A DNA stretch of 64,000 bases. Origin: Vibrio sinensis. Its GTDB lineage: Bacteria; Pseudomonadota; Gammaproteobacteria; Enterobacterales; Vibrionaceae. Where the stretch lies: assembly GCF_003605645.1 (NCBI RefSeq), contig NZ_QVMU01000004.1, positions 124,001-188,000 of the forward strand. Reading direction: 5' to 3'. Position numbers and translations under genes: made by a program. This document shows, piece by piece, positions 63,874-64,000 of this stretch (its first letter is position 1; every line of letters starts with the position of its first letter). The notes beneath the pieces are model-generated. The model ran no database searches. It had not been told where the DNA came from and saw nothing but the letters and a program-made list of their open reading frames with translations.

Positions 63874-64000
63874 ATGAGCCTATTTCTGAGAACTACGGCG
63901 CTAATGCTTTTAATGCTAAGCCGTACTCCAGCGTTCGCCGCTATACCTGTTCCACCAAGTAACAATGGAAACAATGCGACCAACCAAAATGAAGTGTGTT
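63874..64000 (+). CDS. Secreted protein, N-terminal part (3' truncated by window edge)
   Basis: ATG at 63874 after a strong AAAGGAGAG site. A signal peptide (MSLFLRTTALMLLMLSRTPAFA, cleaved near residue 22) is followed by a Pro/Asn-rich segment (IPVPPSNNGNNATNQN) and a Cys. The frame is open to the window end. Function cannot be assigned. Confidence 0.65.
   Translation, partial: MSLFLRTTALMLLMLSRTPAFAAIPVPPSNNGNNATNQNEVC

Overview
The window is about 64 kb of chromosomal DNA from a gammaproteobacterium of the family Vibrionaceae, most likely a Vibrio. The clearest signs are a divergent second adenylosuccinate synthetase, RlmF, TcyP, PurT, the cobT-cobS-cobU-cobC salvage set, btuCD with astE, and integron-style attC sites. 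Placement on the second chromosome is possible but cannot be shown from sequence alone.

Layout. 1-9.4 kb: small conserved proteins, two GNAT acetyltransferases, a Kch-type K+ channel divergent from a ZntB/CorA-type metal transporter, then a three-gene ABC ATPase/FtsX-like permease/AttH-like lipoprotein operon. 9.5-12.7 kb: an AT-rich two-gene McrBC-like (type IV restriction) module placed between housekeeping genes. 13-24 kb: GST, DUF3087, DUF3859 plus P-loop kinase, metA with a perfect MetJ box, a TPR lipoprotein, a DUF134 / NqrM-like / NifX-like group next to a perfect 44-bp palindrome, Nudix, a Cys-rich periplasmic gene broken by an amber codon, DUF302, DUF3297, RlmF, YgjP and a glutaredoxin. 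23-34 kb: two LysR regulators (one divergent from an MFS exporter, one from purA2), a MazG-like protein, a choloylglycine-hydrolase-family enzyme, btuCD and astE. Three simple-sequence or tandem repeats lie here, two of them inside genes.

34-42.4 kb: PepF, the cobalamin nucleotide-loop operon (cobT-S-U-C), a candidate free-standing 28-codon gene with its own ribosome site and terminator, an NAD(P)-binding protein and TcyP. 42.6-52 kb is the accessory part: a P-loop kinase; a sialic-acid operon (LacI regulator, nanA, nanT, yhcH) bracketed by two copies of a ~240-bp element, probably the right end of an IS110-type insertion sequence; toxin-antitoxin genes (one orphan antitoxin with a collapsed toxin, one complete YefM/YoeB pair); a small membrane-protein cassette with an attC site; another IS110 fragment; and a 1.3-kb array of alternating ~390/~185-bp direct repeats that each carry a G/C-rich hairpin.

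52-64 kb returns to core genes: exonuclease I, YohJ/YohK, cytidine deaminase, an HD-GYP protein, a CNB-domain histidine kinase with a response regulator, an INDY-type anion transporter, purT with a PurR box, and a thiopurine methyltransferase. A secreted protein runs off the right edge.

The genes form several working sets: cobalamin uptake (btuCD) and assembly (cobTSUC); sialic acid import (NanT), cleavage (NanA) and probably anomer handling (YhcH) under a local LacI regulator; purine synthesis (PurT, PurA2); and defence or stability modules (McrBC-like, YefM/YoeB).
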